From assembly GCF_017571525.1 (NCBI RefSeq), contig NZ_JAGETY010000023.1, forward strand, positions 1-39,419: a stretch of 39,419 bases of DNA, written 5' to 3'. The notes under the pieces were generated by a model. That model was not told where the DNA came from. It did not search any database and was given only the letters and a program-made list of their open reading frames with translations. The position numbers and the translations under genes are program-made. The stretch comes from Hymenobacter sp. BT559. GTDB lineage: Bacteria; Bacteroidota; Bacteroidia; Cytophagales; Hymenobacteraceae. This document shows positions 18,188 to 28,158 of the stretch, piece after piece (the stretch's first letter is position 1; each line of letters opens with the position of its first letter).

Positions 18188-18946
18188 ATGGCTATGCCTA
18201 TAACCACCTGCCCTTACGAGCGCCGCGTAGTAAGCGCCCCCGGGCGGTTGCGTTTGGCCGCCGTTTTGGTGCGCGTGCTGCACGGCGCTCATAAGGACCG
18301 GCGGGTTCGGACCGTATTCCTGTTGCTCCTACTCACGCTGCCCGCCGCCGCCCATGTCATCGACGCCGACCTAAGCAAACTCTCGCGCACCGAGATTTCC
18401 TGGACGTACATCAAGCTCGGCTTCACCCATATTCTGCCGCTGGGCTTCGACCATATCCTCTTCATTGTCAGCCTCTACATCCTGGAGCCGCGGCTGAAGC
18501 CGGTGCTGTGGCAGGCCACGGCCTTCACGGTGGCGCACTCCATCACGCTGGGGCTGGCGATGTACGGCATCATCAAGCCGCCGGGCAGCGTAGTCGAGCC
18601 GATTATAGCACTGTCCATCCTGTTTGTGGCGCTCGAAAACATTATTACGACCAAGCTCAGCCCGTGGCGCCTGGCCATCGTGTTTGGGTTCGGGTTGATT
18701 CACGGGATGGGGTTTGCCAGCGCGCTCACTGGGCTCGGGCTGCCGCAGAAAGACTATTTTGGCTCGCTCATTTCCTTTAACGTGGGCGTCGAGCTGGGGC
18801 AAGTCAGTGTTATTCTGCTGTGCTGGGCGCTCGTGGGGCGCTGGGCCGCCGACCGGCCTTGGTACCGGGCGCGGGTGGTGGTGCCGGTGTCGGTAGTGGT
18901 GGGCTTGGTAGCCGCTTACTGGACGGTAGAGCGGCTGCTGGCGTAG
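18188..18946 (+). CDS. HupE/UreJ-family membrane protein
   Basis: A 252-aa polytopic membrane protein. After a leader and hydrophobic segment ('TVFLLLLLTLPAAAHVIDAD'), the HupE/UreJ core shows 'GFTHILPLGFDHILFIVSLY', 'WQATAFTVAHSITLGLAMYG', 'VEPIIALSILFVALENI' and 'GFGLIHGMGFASALTGLGLP', with about six to seven helices. Conserved His/Asp (THILPLGFDH, AHS, IHG) fit metal handling; HupE/UreJ proteins are proposed Ni/Co permeases linked to hydrogenase or urease. Neither enzyme is encoded here. The real start may be downstream of the first ATG, because the first about 40 residues are unusual for the family. It is coupled to the TPR gene and followed by a terminator-like hairpin. Confidence 0.85.
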   Translation: MAMPITTCPYERRVVSAPGRLRLAAVLVRVLHGAHKDRRVRTVFLLLLLTLPAAAHVIDADLSKLSRTEISWTYIKLGFTHILPLGFDHILFIVSLYILEPRLKPVLWQATAFTVAHSITLGLAMYGIIKPPGSVVEPIIALSILFVALENIITTKLSPWRLAIVFGFGLIHGMGFASALTGLGLPQKDYFGSLISFNVGVELGQVSVILLCWALVGRWAADRPWYRARVVVPVSVVVGLVAAYWTVERLLA

Positions 18947-18947
18947 T

Positions 18948-18975
18948 GGCGGCTATTTCGGCCGCCTGCTTTTTG
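18948..18975 (+). terminator. Intrinsic terminator after HupE gene
   Basis: GGCGGC (18948-18953) and GCCGCC (18961-18966) form a GC stem with a 7-nt loop, followed by CTTTTTG (18969-18975). It starts right after the stop codon, so it may attenuate read-through into the next gene. Confidence 0.6.
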
Positions 18976-18997
18976 TAGAAATTTGCCTCTTTAATCT

Positions 18998-19393
18998 ATG
19001 CTGCGCTCACTACTTACCTGGCTTTTGCTGCTCAACTACCTGCTGGTAGTGGGGGCGGGCCTGGTCGTGAGCCGGCCCCCCGAGCCGCCCTTCTCGGCCG
19101 CGCACCCCTACGTGCACAGTCCCGATTGCCAGCAGCATAACTACCTGCGCCTCGACTGCTTCGAGCGCTGCAACGGCGACCAGCGCGCCGTGCACCGGCC
19201 GGTGCCCACCGGCACCGGCCTGCACTATTTGGCCCAGCTGAAGGGGCTCGACGTGCACTTTGCCGCCGCACCCGTGGCCATCCTCGTGCCGCCACTAGCC
19301 GGGGCTAGTCGGGTCCAACACCCCGCATTGGCCCCAGTGGCGTGGCCCGCCTGGGCCGGCCTTAGCGACTACCCACCGCCCCAATACAGCTAA
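18998..19393 (+). CDS. Small secreted His/Cys-containing protein of unknown function
   Basis: A 131-aa protein with an N-terminal hydrophobic signal/anchor ('SLLTWLLLLNYLLVVGAGLV'). The following region, 'HPYVHSPDCQQHNYLRLDCF' then 'ERCNGDQ', holds three Cys and several His in a short span, suggesting metal binding or disulfides. The C-terminus is Pro/Ala-rich with 'YPPPQYS'. The family is not recognised with certainty. It sits between HupE and the TonB receptor on the same strand, so it may be a periplasmic or surface accessory to their substrate. Confidence 0.7.
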   Translation: MLRSLLTWLLLLNYLLVVGAGLVVSRPPEPPFSAAHPYVHSPDCQQHNYLRLDCFERCNGDQRAVHRPVPTGTGLHYLAQLKGLDVHFAAAPVAILVPPLAGASRVQHPALAPVAWPAWAGLSDYPPPQYS

Positions 19394-19535
19394 AGCTATC
19401 CGCCCCAGCGCCCGCCCGGCCGCTGGCTGGCCCTGCGCACCCTAGCCAGGCGCTGCGCGATGGGCCATTTTGGTTGAAGCTGACGCCAGTGGCGCGCCCG
19501 GGCGGGTGCGGGCTGGCCGTTATTAGAGCGTTGGT

Positions 19536-21848
19536 ATGCGATTTAGTAAATTGCTGAAATATAATACTTTGTGGGGCGTGCTGGGACTAGGGCTGCTGGC
19601 CGCGCCAGTGGCCCGGGCTCAGCGCCCGGCCGCGCTGCGCGGCACCGTGGCCGACTCGCTGTCGGGCCAGCCGCTGGCGGGTGTGCGGGTGGCGTTGCTG
19701 GGGCAGCCGGGCGGAACGGCTACCGATGCGCTCGGGCAGTTCCGGCTGGTGGGGCTAGCGGCGGGTACCTATCGGGTGCAACTAGGTGCGCTAGGCTATC
19801 GGCTAAAAACCAGCGAGATAACGCTGGCAGCCGGCGAAACGCGGGGCCTGACCACTACGCTCGCTTCTACTAGCCTCAACCTGGCTGAGGTAACCGTGAG
19901 CCAGCCCCGCGACCCCAACCAGACGTTAGCCGCCATCTCGCACATCGACCAGACCCTGCGGCCCATCAACTCGGCGCAGGACTTGCTGCGGCTGGTGCCG
20001 GGCTTGTTTATTGCGCAGCACGCGGGTGGGGGCAAGGCCGAGCAGATTTTCGTGCGGGGCTTCGATGCCGACCACGGCACCGACTTCGCGGTGAGCATCG
20101 ACGGGCTACCGGTGAACATGGTGAGCCACGCCCACGGCCAGGGCTACGCCGATTTTCACTTCGTCATTCCCGAAACGGTGGAGCAGCTGCGAGTATACAA
20201 AGGCCCGTACACGGCGCGCTTCGGCGATTTTGCCACGGCCGGCGCGGGCGAGTTCACTACTAAAACCAGCCTCGACCACAGCCAGGTAAAGCTGGAGGTA
20301 GGCCGGTTCGACACGCGCCGCGCCCTGGTATTGCTCGATTTGCTGGGCACGCATCACCTGTTCAGCAAGCGGCCGGAGAGCGCTTACGTGGCCGCCGAAT
20401 ACAACTTCACCAACTCCTATTTCGACGCGCCGCAGCACTTCAAGCGCTTCAATGGGCTGTTCAAATACACCGGCCAGCTCACCGAGCGCACCTCGCTGAC
20501 GCTGCTGGGCTCGCACTTCACCTCCAACTGGGATGCCAGCGGCCAGATACCCGACCGCGCGGTGACCGAAGGCCTTATCTCGCGCTTTGGCAGCCTCGAC
20601 CCTAGCGAGGGCGGCAGCACCAACCGCACCAACGCCTCGGTGGTGCTGACTACGGCGCTGCCCCACGATGCGGTGCTGCGCCAGCAGGCGTACTATTCGC
20701 GCTACAATTTTAGCTTGTTCTCGGACTTCACGTTCTTCAAGAACGACCCGGTGAACGGCGACGAAATCAACCAGACCGACCACCGTAACCTCTACGGCTA
20801 CACCGCCACCTACGACCGCGACAACCACCTGGGCGCCCGCAACCTGCACACGGTAGTGGGCCTGGGCACCCGCATCGACGCCTCCGACCTGGGGCTGCGC
20901 CATGCCGCCCAGCGCCGCATCCTGGATACGGTGAATACGGGCCGACTCTACGAGCAGGATATCAACGCCTACCTCGACGAAACGCTGGAGCTGACCGAGC
21001 GCCTGACTGTGAACGCGGCCGTGCGCGCCGACCTGTTTATTTTCCAGTTCCAGGGGCAGAAAGCCGATGCGGCCGCCGGGTTTGTGCCCCTAGCGGGGCG
21101 CGTGGTGCGGGGCCGGGTGTCGCCCAAGCTCAACTTCTACTACCAGCTTTCGCCGGCGGTGCAGCTGTTTATGCGCTCGGGCCTGGGCTTCCACTCCAAC
21201 GATGCGCGGGGCGTGGTGCAGGGCACCGGCAGCTTTAATGCGCTGCCCCGCGCCGTGGGCGCCGAGGTAGGCAGCACCTTCAAGCCCGTGCCCAGCCTGG
21301 TGGTGAACGCCGCCCTCTGGACCCTGCACCTGCAAGACGAGCTGGTGTACTCGGGCGACGAGGGCACTACCGAAAGCACCGGTCCCACCCGCCGCTACGG
21401 CGTCGATGTATCAGCCCGCTACCAGCTCACTGGCCGCCTCTTTCTCGATGCCGATGTCAACTACAGCCACGGCCGCCTCGTGGATGCGCCGGCCGGCGAG
21501 GACTACATCCCGCTGGCACCTACCTTCACCAGCATCGGTGGGCTTACGCTTAAAAACCCTAACGGCCTGAGCGCCAGCCTACGCTACCGTCACATCGACA
21601 GTCGCGCGGCCCAGGAAGACAACGCCATTCGGGCGCGGGGCTATTTTTTGCTCGATGCGGTGGTCAATTATACCCGGCCGCGCTTCCAGCTAGGGGCCAC
21701 GGCCGAAAACCTGCTGAACGTAGCCTGGAATGAGGCTCAGTTTGCCACCAACAGTCGGCTGCGCGGCGAAGCCTCCTCCGTCAATGAGCTGAATTTTACG
21801 CCCGGCACGCCGTTTTTTATAAAGGTCAACGCCAGCGTTTTCTTCTAG
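19536..21848 (+). CDS. TonB-dependent outer-membrane receptor
   Basis: A 770-aa receptor importing a ligand across the outer membrane with TonB energy. Signal peptide to about residue 29 ('GVLGLGLLAAPVARAQ'). Residues about 32-115 are a carboxypeptidase-regulatory-like domain ('LRGTVADSLSGQPLAGVRVA', 'GLAAGTYRVQLGALGYRLK'). The plug spans about 120-240: 'SAQDLLRLVPGLFIAQHAGG', 'IFVRGFDADHGTDFAVSIDG', 'LRVYKGPYTARFGDFATAGA'. The beta-barrel follows to 'TPGTPFFIKVNASVFF', ending in Phe as barrels do. It has no SusD partner, so a SusC-type glycan role is unlikely. The plug stretch 'VNMVSHAHGQGYADFHFVIP' has several His that might contact a metal ligand. Company with HupE, the His/Cys protein and DUF4331 suggests metal or metal-complex uptake. 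A strong terminator follows. Confidence 0.92.
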   Translation: MRFSKLLKYNTLWGVLGLGLLAAPVARAQRPAALRGTVADSLSGQPLAGVRVALLGQPGGTATDALGQFRLVGLAAGTYRVQLGALGYRLKTSEITLAAGETRGLTTTLASTSLNLAEVTVSQPRDPNQTLAAISHIDQTLRPINSAQDLLRLVPGLFIAQHAGGGKAEQIFVRGFDADHGTDFAVSIDGLPVNMVSHAHGQGYADFHFVIPETVEQLRVYKGPYTARFGDFATAGAGEFTTKTSLDHSQVKLEVGRFDTRRALVLLDLLGTHHLFSKRPESAYVAAEYNFTNSYFDAPQHFKRFNGLFKYTGQLTERTSLTLLGSHFTSNWDASGQIPDRAVTEGLISRFGSLDPSEGGSTNRTNASVVLTTALPHDAVLRQQAYYSRYNFSLFSDFTFFKNDPVNGDEINQTDHRNLYGYTATYDRDNHLGARNLHTVVGLGTRIDASDLGLRHAAQRRILDTVNTGRLYEQDINAYLDETLELTERLTVNAAVRADLFIFQFQGQKADAAAGFVPLAGRVVRGRVSPKLNFYYQLSPAVQLFMRSGLGFHSNDARGVVQGTGSFNALPRAVGAEVGSTFKPVPSLVVNAALWTLHLQDELVYSGDEGTTESTGPTRRYGVDVSARYQLTGRLFLDADVNYSHGRLVDAPAGEDYIPLAPTFTSIGGLTLKNPNGLSASLRYRHIDSRAAQEDNAIRARGYFLLDAVVNYTRPRFQLGATAENLLNVAWNEAQFATNSRLRGEASSVNELNFTPGTPFFIKVNASVFF

Positions 21849-21870
21849 CGCGTGGCTTTCATACCCAAAG

Positions 21871-21921
21871 GCCCGCTTGGATGCGAACTATAGTTCGCGC
21901 CCGAGCGGGCTGTTTCTTTTT
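21871..21921 (+). terminator. Intrinsic terminator of the TonB receptor gene
   Basis: GCCCGCTTGG (21871-21880) pairs with CCCGAGCGGGC around an inner perfect palindrome GCGAACTATAGTTCGC (21883-21898). A TTTCTTTTT tract (21913-21921) follows. It is a textbook hairpin plus T-run. Confidence 0.85.
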
Positions 21922-22469
21922 AATGCGGAGCAAAACCCTGTGCTAGGACGTGAGCAGCGCGAGCTTGTTGCTCCTCGCGGCCTTTTATAACTATTTGGCG
22001 AAATCTTTTTATTGAATAAGTGCAATTATTAAGCAGGCGTTTACAGTGAGAAATAGTGTGAGTTACGTACGAATTGTGTCGTATTAATTTTTTTTGAAAA
22101 AAGTTCATTTTTAAGAGTCCGACTTGAAACCAGCAGCGTATATGCTAGCAAGCTGAAAAGAAGATATGGTAACAAGCCGCTTGGTATACTCGGTAGTTAA
22201 TCAGGCACTTGAACCAGGGTAATAAGTAGTGCATTGTGTGCATCTGGTGCGGGCGCCAGGCACAGGCTGCGTAGTACACGTTTGGGCAGATTATCTGCTT
22301 CCAGTTTTTTCAATCCGACTAAATAAGAGCCCTAGGCCTCTCTGCTGCCATTTAAGCTTTGAAGGCCGCTAGGGCTTGGTATTATCTAATAGTTTCCTTG
22401 TGCGGCTGCGGCGGTGCGAGGCAGGATTGTTTGTTGCGTTTCCTACCCATTCACCCTTTCATTTTTTCC
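21922..22469. other. AT-rich intergenic region upstream of the DUF4331 pair
   Basis: About 550 bp without a credible gene and more AT-rich than its surroundings. An 8-bp inverted repeat AGCCCTAG / CTAGGGCT (22328-22335, 22369-22376) lies about 100 nt before the first DUF4331 start and would be in its leader. A promoter for the DUF4331 genes is expected here, but no perfect TAnnTTTG was found. Confidence 0.5.
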
Positions 22470-24320
22470 ATGAACAGATTTACCAGACCTCTTCAATGGG
22501 CGGTCGGGGCATGTGCCATTACAGCGCTCGCTACCTGGAGCACCGTGCAGTACACGCCGCTGGAAGCCAGCAGCCACCGCGAAGCCCCGCTGATTGCCGA
22601 TGACCCACTGGCCGACAACACCGACGTTTACGCCTTCGTGGACCCCAACGACGCCACGCGGGTGGTGCTCATTGCCGACTATATCCCATTTCAACTGCCG
22701 CAGGGTGGCCCCAACTACTACACGTTCGGGGAGAACGTGCGCTACGAGATTCACGTTAAAAACAATGGCGCCACCTCGGGCGACGACATCACGTATCGCT
22801 TCACTTTTACACGGACTAACCAGGACGGCAGCACATTTTTTAACGTGCGGCTAGGGCAGCAAAACCTGAAAACCACCTACACCTGCGAGAAAATCGTGAA
22901 TGGTGGCGCGCCGGTGGCCATCGTCACCAATGGCGAGGTGCCGGCCTATAATATCGGGCCGCGCTCTATCAACTCGGGCGTGGGCCTGAGCCAGGCCTCG
23001 TACACGGCCTACCGGCAGGGCAAGGTGGCTACGGCAAGCGGCAGCGGTGGCGAACAGGTGTTCTGTGGCTCGTCCGACGACCCGTTTTTCGTGGACCTGG
23101 GAGCCGTATTTGACCTGGCCGGCCTGCGCGTGAACCGCGGCAGCCGCGATGGCCTGAGCAAGTACAACGTGCACGCGATTGCGCTCAGCATCCCGATTGC
23201 CACGCTGCAGAAAAGTGGCCAGCCGGTATCGGCCGCAAAAAACATTCTGGACCCCGACTACGTGATTGGCGTGTGGGCCTCGGCCAGCCGCCCGGCTATG
23301 CGCACGCTCAACGGCAACAGCGGCAGTGGCACCACTACGGCCAGCGGCAGCTACGTGCAGGTATCTCGCCTGGGCATGCCGCTGCTCAACGAGGCCATTA
23401 ATCCTATCGGGGCTAAAGATGCCTGGAACCGCGCCACGCCCTACACCGAGGCTAGCGTGACCGACGGCTACCTCTCCAACCCCGAACTGGGTCTCTATAC
23501 CGCCGACAATAACCCCGTGGCCCCGGCCGCGCCCAAGTCGGCCGGCCAGACTTTCTACGGCGAGGCTGTGCCGGCCCTAATGGCGTTGCGCATGCAAACC
23601 AAGTCGCTGTATGGCCGCCTGCCCGCGCCGTATGACGGGGGCTTCGACTTCCGCAACCAGGCACCGGGCCTATATCCGCTCAAGGGCACGCCGCTGGTGG
23701 CCAACACGGCGCTGGCCGACAATGCGTTTGGCAACTACCTACTGGTGGCTAATAGCCCCCGCTCGGTGGACTTGAAGCCGATTTTCCACACCGGCGTGCC
23801 GAACCTGCCACCCTACCAGCTGGCTGTCAATAAGAAAGATGGCCTTCCGCTGTCAGTCGGTAAGCCCTTCGTAAACAACTTCCTGCCGCTGACCGGCACC
23901 GCCAACGGCGGCCCCGGCGGCGACATGCTGCGCCTGAACATGGCCGTGCCTGCCACCCCACGCAACTCGCCCGATTTCAGCAACCAGGGCCTGATTGCGG
24001 CGGCCGTGCTAGGCCTCACCGACCCGCGCTTTAATACAACCCAAGCCTTACAGAACATCCCGAACATGGACGGCTTTCCCAACGGGCGCCGCCTCGAAGA
24101 CGAAGTAGTGAAGATTGAGTTGCAGGCCGTGGGCGGCGCCGTGCTGGCGGCCATCGGCCTGTGGTACGACGACTTTGGCCCCACTGCCACCAACCCCGTG
24201 ACGCCGAGCCTGAAGGGGGTGCTGAATTTCACCGCCGGGGTCGAGAAAAACGACACGACGTTCCGCGCCAGCTTTCCCTACGTGCAAACGCCCTGGGAGG
24301 GCTACCGCGTGCGCCGCTAA
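22470..24320 (+). CDS. DUF4331 protein, exported or membrane-anchored
   Basis: A 616-aa protein of the DUF4331 family, whose function is unknown. The N-terminal hydrophobic segment 'WAVGACAITALATWSTVQYT' is a signal or anchor, followed by the family hallmark 'ASSHREAPLIADDPLADNTD' and 'VYAFVDPNDATRVVLIADY'. Later blocks include 'PNYYTFGENVRYEIHVKNN', 'DPDYVIGVWASASRPAM' and 'NMDGFPNGRRLEDEVVKIEL'. It ends at 'PWEGYRVRR' without a sorting domain. The ATG at 22470 is used because the signal begins there; an in-frame ATG at 22359 adds an unlikely leader. It is a close paralogue of the next gene, 30 nt downstream, and probably shares its transcript. Confidence 0.9.
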   Translation: MNRFTRPLQWAVGACAITALATWSTVQYTPLEASSHREAPLIADDPLADNTDVYAFVDPNDATRVVLIADYIPFQLPQGGPNYYTFGENVRYEIHVKNNGATSGDDITYRFTFTRTNQDGSTFFNVRLGQQNLKTTYTCEKIVNGGAPVAIVTNGEVPAYNIGPRSINSGVGLSQASYTAYRQGKVATASGSGGEQVFCGSSDDPFFVDLGAVFDLAGLRVNRGSRDGLSKYNVHAIALSIPIATLQKSGQPVSAAKNILDPDYVIGVWASASRPAMRTLNGNSGSGTTTASGSYVQVSRLGMPLLNEAINPIGAKDAWNRATPYTEASVTDGYLSNPELGLYTADNNPVAPAAPKSAGQTFYGEAVPALMALRMQTKSLYGRLPAPYDGGFDFRNQAPGLYPLKGTPLVANTALADNAFGNYLLVANSPRSVDLKPIFHTGVPNLPPYQLAVNKKDGLPLSVGKPFVNNFLPLTGTANGGPGGDMLRLNMAVPATPRNSPDFSNQGLIAAAVLGLTDPRFNTTQALQNIPNMDGFPNGRRLEDEVVKIELQAVGGAVLAAIGLWYDDFGPTATNPVTPSLKGVLNFTAGVEKNDTTFRASFPYVQTPWEGYRVRR

Positions 24321-24350
24321 CTCATTGTCTCACTACTATCGTCTATTAAA

Positions 24351-27300
24351 ATGAATTCCAAACAGTTACGCGCTTATGTCGCGCTGCCGGCCCTTGTGGC
24401 TGCGGCAGTAGGCGGCCTGGCCACCTGGAGTCAGCTTCGTTACACGCCCCTGGAGGCTTCCTCGCACCGCGAAGCCCCGCTGATTGCCGACGACCCGGTG
24501 GCCGACAACACCGACCTCTACGCCTTCGTGGACCCCAACGACGCCACCCGGGTAACCATCGTGGCCAACTACATTCCGTTTGAGCTGCCGCAGGGCGGCC
24601 CCAACTACTCGACCTTCGGCGAGAATGTGCGCTACGAGATTCACGTGAAGAATAACGCTGCTAATACCACCAGCGACGACATCACGTATCGTTTCACCTT
24701 CACGCGGATGAACCAAGACCCGACCACGTTTTTCAACATTCGGCTCGGGCAGCAAAACTTAAAAACTACCTATACCTGCGAGAAAATTGTGAATGGCGGC
24801 GCGCCAGTGGCCATTATCACCAATGGCATAGTGCCGGCTAATAACGTGGGGCCGCGCTCTATTACTAGCGGGGCGGGGCTAGCCAAGGCCAACTACGAAA
24901 CCGACGTGCGCGAGAGCGCCATCACCACGGCCAGCACGGGCGAGAAAATGCTGTGCGGCCCGGCCGACGACCCCTTCTTTGCCGACCTGGGCGCCATTTT
25001 CGACCTGGCCAACATCCGGCCCACCAAGGCTACCGATGGCTTGTCGCACAAGAACTGCCACTCGATTACGATGAGCATTCCGATTACGGTGCTCCAGAAA
25101 AGCGGCAAGAATGCCCCCACCACTATCCTGGACCCCGACTATGTAATTGGGGTGTGGGCCTCGGCTAGCCGCCCAGCCATGCAAACCCTGAGCAGCACCG
25201 CCGACCCCGCCAACAGCGGCGACTGGGTACAGGTGTCGCGCCTGGGTATGCCGCTCACCAACGAGGTGATTACTCCCATCGGCGGCAAAGACTCCTGGAA
25301 TGCCCGCACCCCCTACACCGAGTCGAGTGTGACTGACGGCTACCTCTCGAACCCCGAGCTTGGCCTCTACATGGCCGACAACTCGCCTATGAACGGCGCC
25401 GCGCCCAAGCCTGCTGGCCAAACGTATTACGGTGAGGCCATTCCAAACGTGGCGGCGCTGCGCATCCAAACCAAGTCGCTGTATGGCCGCGCCGGCTTTC
25501 CGGCCAATGGCTTCGACTTCCGCAATGGGGCCGATGGGTTGTATCCGCTCAAGGGCAACCCGGCTCTGGTGGGCACGGCTTTCGACCCCGCCACTTACGG
25601 CAACTACCTGCTGCCGGGCCCCGGCCAGCCGCGCTCGGCCGATATCAAGCCAATTTTTCACACCGGCGTGCCTAATGCTGCTCCGTATCAGCTAGCCACT
25701 GGCAAGGGCGGCAACCCGCTGGCGGCTGGCAAGCCATTCATCAACAACTTCCTGCCGGTGGTGGGCGATATGCTGCGCCTGAATATGGCCGTGCCGCCCA
25801 CCCCGCGCAATTCGGCCGACTTCAGCAACCAGGGCCTGCTGGCCGCCGCCGCGCTAGGCCTCACCGACGGGCGCTTTAATAAGGACGCGAGCTTGCAGAA
25901 CATCCCCAATATGGACGGCTTTCCCAACGGCCGCCGCCTGGAGGATGCCGTGGACCAGATTGAGCTGAAGGCCGTGAGCGGCGTGGTGCTGGCCGCCATC
26001 GGCCTGTGGTACGACGACTTCGGGCCCACCGCTACCAACCCCGTGACGCCGCAGCTCGGCAACGTGCTGGGCTTCACGACCGGCGTGGAGAAAAATGACA
26101 CGACTATCCGGGCCACCTTCCCCTTCCTGCAAACGCCCTGGAGCGGCACCAGCCCGGCCAGCGGCCCTACCAACAGCATCGTGGTGCCCAACCTGGTAGT
26201 AAGCACGGCCATGCCCGTCGAAGCCGGCACGTATAATAATATCACCATCACGAGCACCGGCGTGGCCTCGTTCAATGGCCCCATCGTGGTAAACGGCGCG
26301 CTAGTAGTGCAAACTGGTGGTACCCTGAGCACGCGTGGTGTGCTGGCTACCAACTGCCAGACCATCACCGGCTCGGGCACGTTTGAGCTGCAGGCCGGCG
26401 CCACGCTGCGCATCTGCGCCACCGACGGCATTGCCGCCACCGGGGCTAGCGGGGCCATTCAACTCACCGGCTCGCGCTCGTTCTCCAACGATGCCAGCTA
26501 TGAGTACATCGGCTCCGACGCCCAAACCTCGGGCACTGGCCTGCCTAGCCGTGTGCGTAGCCTCACGGTGAACAATGCCGCCGGCCTCACCCTGAATAAT
26601 GGAGGCGTCGGCGTGGCCCAGACGGTGGCCCTCACCAGTGGCAACCTGAATACCAGCACTAGCCAGATGCTGACGCTGCTCTCGACACCCACCGCCGGCA
26701 CGGCCCTCGTAGTGAACACCGCCGGTATCGTGAGTGGCCCGGCTACTATGCAGCGCGCCATCGACCCCGCCTTCAACCCCGGGGCCGGCTACCGCCACTA
26801 CAGCTCGCCGATGGTGAGCACCACGCTCAACGACTTGACCTCGAATGTGGCGGGCTTTACACCTATTTACAATACGGCTTACAACACCTCGCCAACCCCG
26901 AAGGCGGTAACGCCCTTTCCGAACGTATATGCCTACGAGCAGAGCCGCGTGACGACCAGCGGCAGCGCTGGCTCGATTGACTTCGACGAGGGCTTCTTGG
27001 TGCCCCTGGCCACTGATGTGATGACGCCGGTGCGCGGCTATGACCTCAATATCCCGGCTAGCTCGGTGGTGGACCTGATGGGCACGCTCAACGATGGCCC
27101 GCAGAGCATAGCCGGCCTAGCACGCGGCACCCAGACGCAGAGCGGCTGGCAACTGCTCGGCAACCCGTATCCGTCGCCTATCGACTTCACGGAGGTAAGC
27201 GGCGTGACGGCCGGCGTGACGCGCACCAACCTCGACGACGCGGTGTACGTGTATCAGAGCACCGGCCAGTACGTGGGGCAGTACCGGAGCTACGTCAATG

Positions 27301-28151
27301 GCATGGGCGGCAGCCCGCAGGTAGCCGCCATGCAGGGCTTCTTTATGCGGGTTACAAACCCCAGCAGCAGTGGCAGTCTGGCCCTGACCAACGCCGCCCG
27401 CGTCACCAGCTTTGCCACCACGCCGAGCTTCAACCGCACCACCGCCGACCCCCGGCCGCAAGTGCGCCTGCGCCTGCAGGGCAGCACGCCGCTCATCGAC
27501 GAAACCACGGTGTACTTTGAGCAGGGTGCCACGGCCGCTTTCGACCCCCGCTTCGACGCCTTCAAGCTGCCCAATTCGTCGGGCATGAGCGTGAGCAGCC
27601 TCATCACCAATAACGAGCTTTCGATAAATGGGCTAGCCCCGCTCACGAGCGCCGCGGTCACGGTGCCGCTCAATGTGCAGGTATCGGGCCCCGGCAGCTA
27701 CAGCCTGAACGCCATAGACCTGCTCAACTTCAACTCGGCCACGCCGGTGTACCTGCTCGATACCCAGACCGGTGCCCGCATCGACCTCAGCAAGCAGCCC
27801 GTGTACAGCTTCACGGCCAATTCGGCCTCGCTGCCCGGCCGCTTCAGCCTGCTCTTCGGCGCTTCGCCGCTGGCCACGGCGCCCGCCGCGGTAGCCGACC
27901 AGGTCAAGCTTTACCCGAACCCCGCCAAGGGTAGCTTCACGGTAGTGGTGCCCGCCGAACTGGGCCGCACGCCCGTCACGGCTACGCTCTTCAACCAGCT
28001 CGGCCAGCAAGTGGCCCAGCAGGTGCTGCCCATGACGGCCGCCGGTGCCTCGGCTCAGTTCGACGTGTCGTACCTGTCGCTGGGCGTGTACACGCTCCGC
28101 CTCAAGTCAGGTGATAACCAAGTAGTAAAGCGTGTAGTAGTAGCCCAGTAG
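24351..28151 (+). CDS. DUF4331 protein fused to a beta-rich region with T9SS sorting tail
   Basis: A 1266-aa surface or secreted protein. Residues 1-25 are a signal/anchor; about 35-600 repeat the DUF4331 domain of the preceding gene nearly block by block ('LEASSHREAPLIADDPVADN', 'MDGFPNGRRLEDAVDQIELK', 'LQTPWSGT'). After a linker come about 580 residues of Thr/Ser/Gly-rich beta repeats ('GPIVVNGALVVQTGGTLSTR', 'GSGTFELQAGATLRICATDG', 'GYRHYSSPMV', 'WQLLGNPYPSPIDFTEVSG') typical of T9SS cargo. Residues about 1190-1266 are a type A sorting domain ('KLYPNPAKGSFTVVVPAELG', 'LGVYTLRLKSGDNQVVKRV'). It is therefore expected to reach the cell surface, unlike its shorter neighbour. A hairpin follows the stop. 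Confidence 0.9.
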   Translation: MNSKQLRAYVALPALVAAAVGGLATWSQLRYTPLEASSHREAPLIADDPVADNTDLYAFVDPNDATRVTIVANYIPFELPQGGPNYSTFGENVRYEIHVKNNAANTTSDDITYRFTFTRMNQDPTTFFNIRLGQQNLKTTYTCEKIVNGGAPVAIITNGIVPANNVGPRSITSGAGLAKANYETDVRESAITTASTGEKMLCGPADDPFFADLGAIFDLANIRPTKATDGLSHKNCHSITMSIPITVLQKSGKNAPTTILDPDYVIGVWASASRPAMQTLSSTADPANSGDWVQVSRLGMPLTNEVITPIGGKDSWNARTPYTESSVTDGYLSNPELGLYMADNSPMNGAAPKPAGQTYYGEAIPNVAALRIQTKSLYGRAGFPANGFDFRNGADGLYPLKGNPALVGTAFDPATYGNYLLPGPGQPRSADIKPIFHTGVPNAAPYQLATGKGGNPLAAGKPFINNFLPVVGDMLRLNMAVPPTPRNSADFSNQGLLAAAALGLTDGRFNKDASLQNIPNMDGFPNGRRLEDAVDQIELKAVSGVVLAAIGLWYDDFGPTATNPVTPQLGNVLGFTTGVEKNDTTIRATFPFLQTPWSGTSPASGPTNSIVVPNLVVSTAMPVEAGTYNNITITSTGVASFNGPIVVNGALVVQTGGTLSTRGVLATNCQTITGSGTFELQAGATLRICATDGIAATGASGAIQLTGSRSFSNDASYEYIGSDAQTSGTGLPSRVRSLTVNNAAGLTLNNGGVGVAQTVALTSGNLNTSTSQMLTLLSTPTAGTALVVNTAGIVSGPATMQRAIDPAFNPGAGYRHYSSPMVSTTLNDLTSNVAGFTPIYNTAYNTSPTPKAVTPFPNVYAYEQSRVTTSGSAGSIDFDEGFLVPLATDVMTPVRGYDLNIPASSVVDLMGTLNDGPQSIAGLARGTQTQSGWQLLGNPYPSPIDFTEVSGVTAGVTRTNLDDAVYVYQSTGQYVGQYRSYVNGMGGSPQVAAMQGFFMRVTNPSSSGSLALTNAARVTSFATTPSFNRTTADPRPQVRLRLQGSTPLIDETTVYFEQGATAAFDPRFDAFKLPNSSGMSVSSLITNNELSINGLAPLTSAAVTVPLNVQVSGPGSYSLNAIDLLNFNSATPVYLLDTQTGARIDLSKQPVYSFTANSASLPGRFSLLFGASPLATAPAAVADQVKLYPNPAKGSFTVVVPAELGRTPVTATLFNQLGQQVAQQVLPMTAAGASAQFDVSYLSLGVYTLRLKSGDNQVVKRVVVAQ

Positions 28152-28158
28152 CGCCCGG

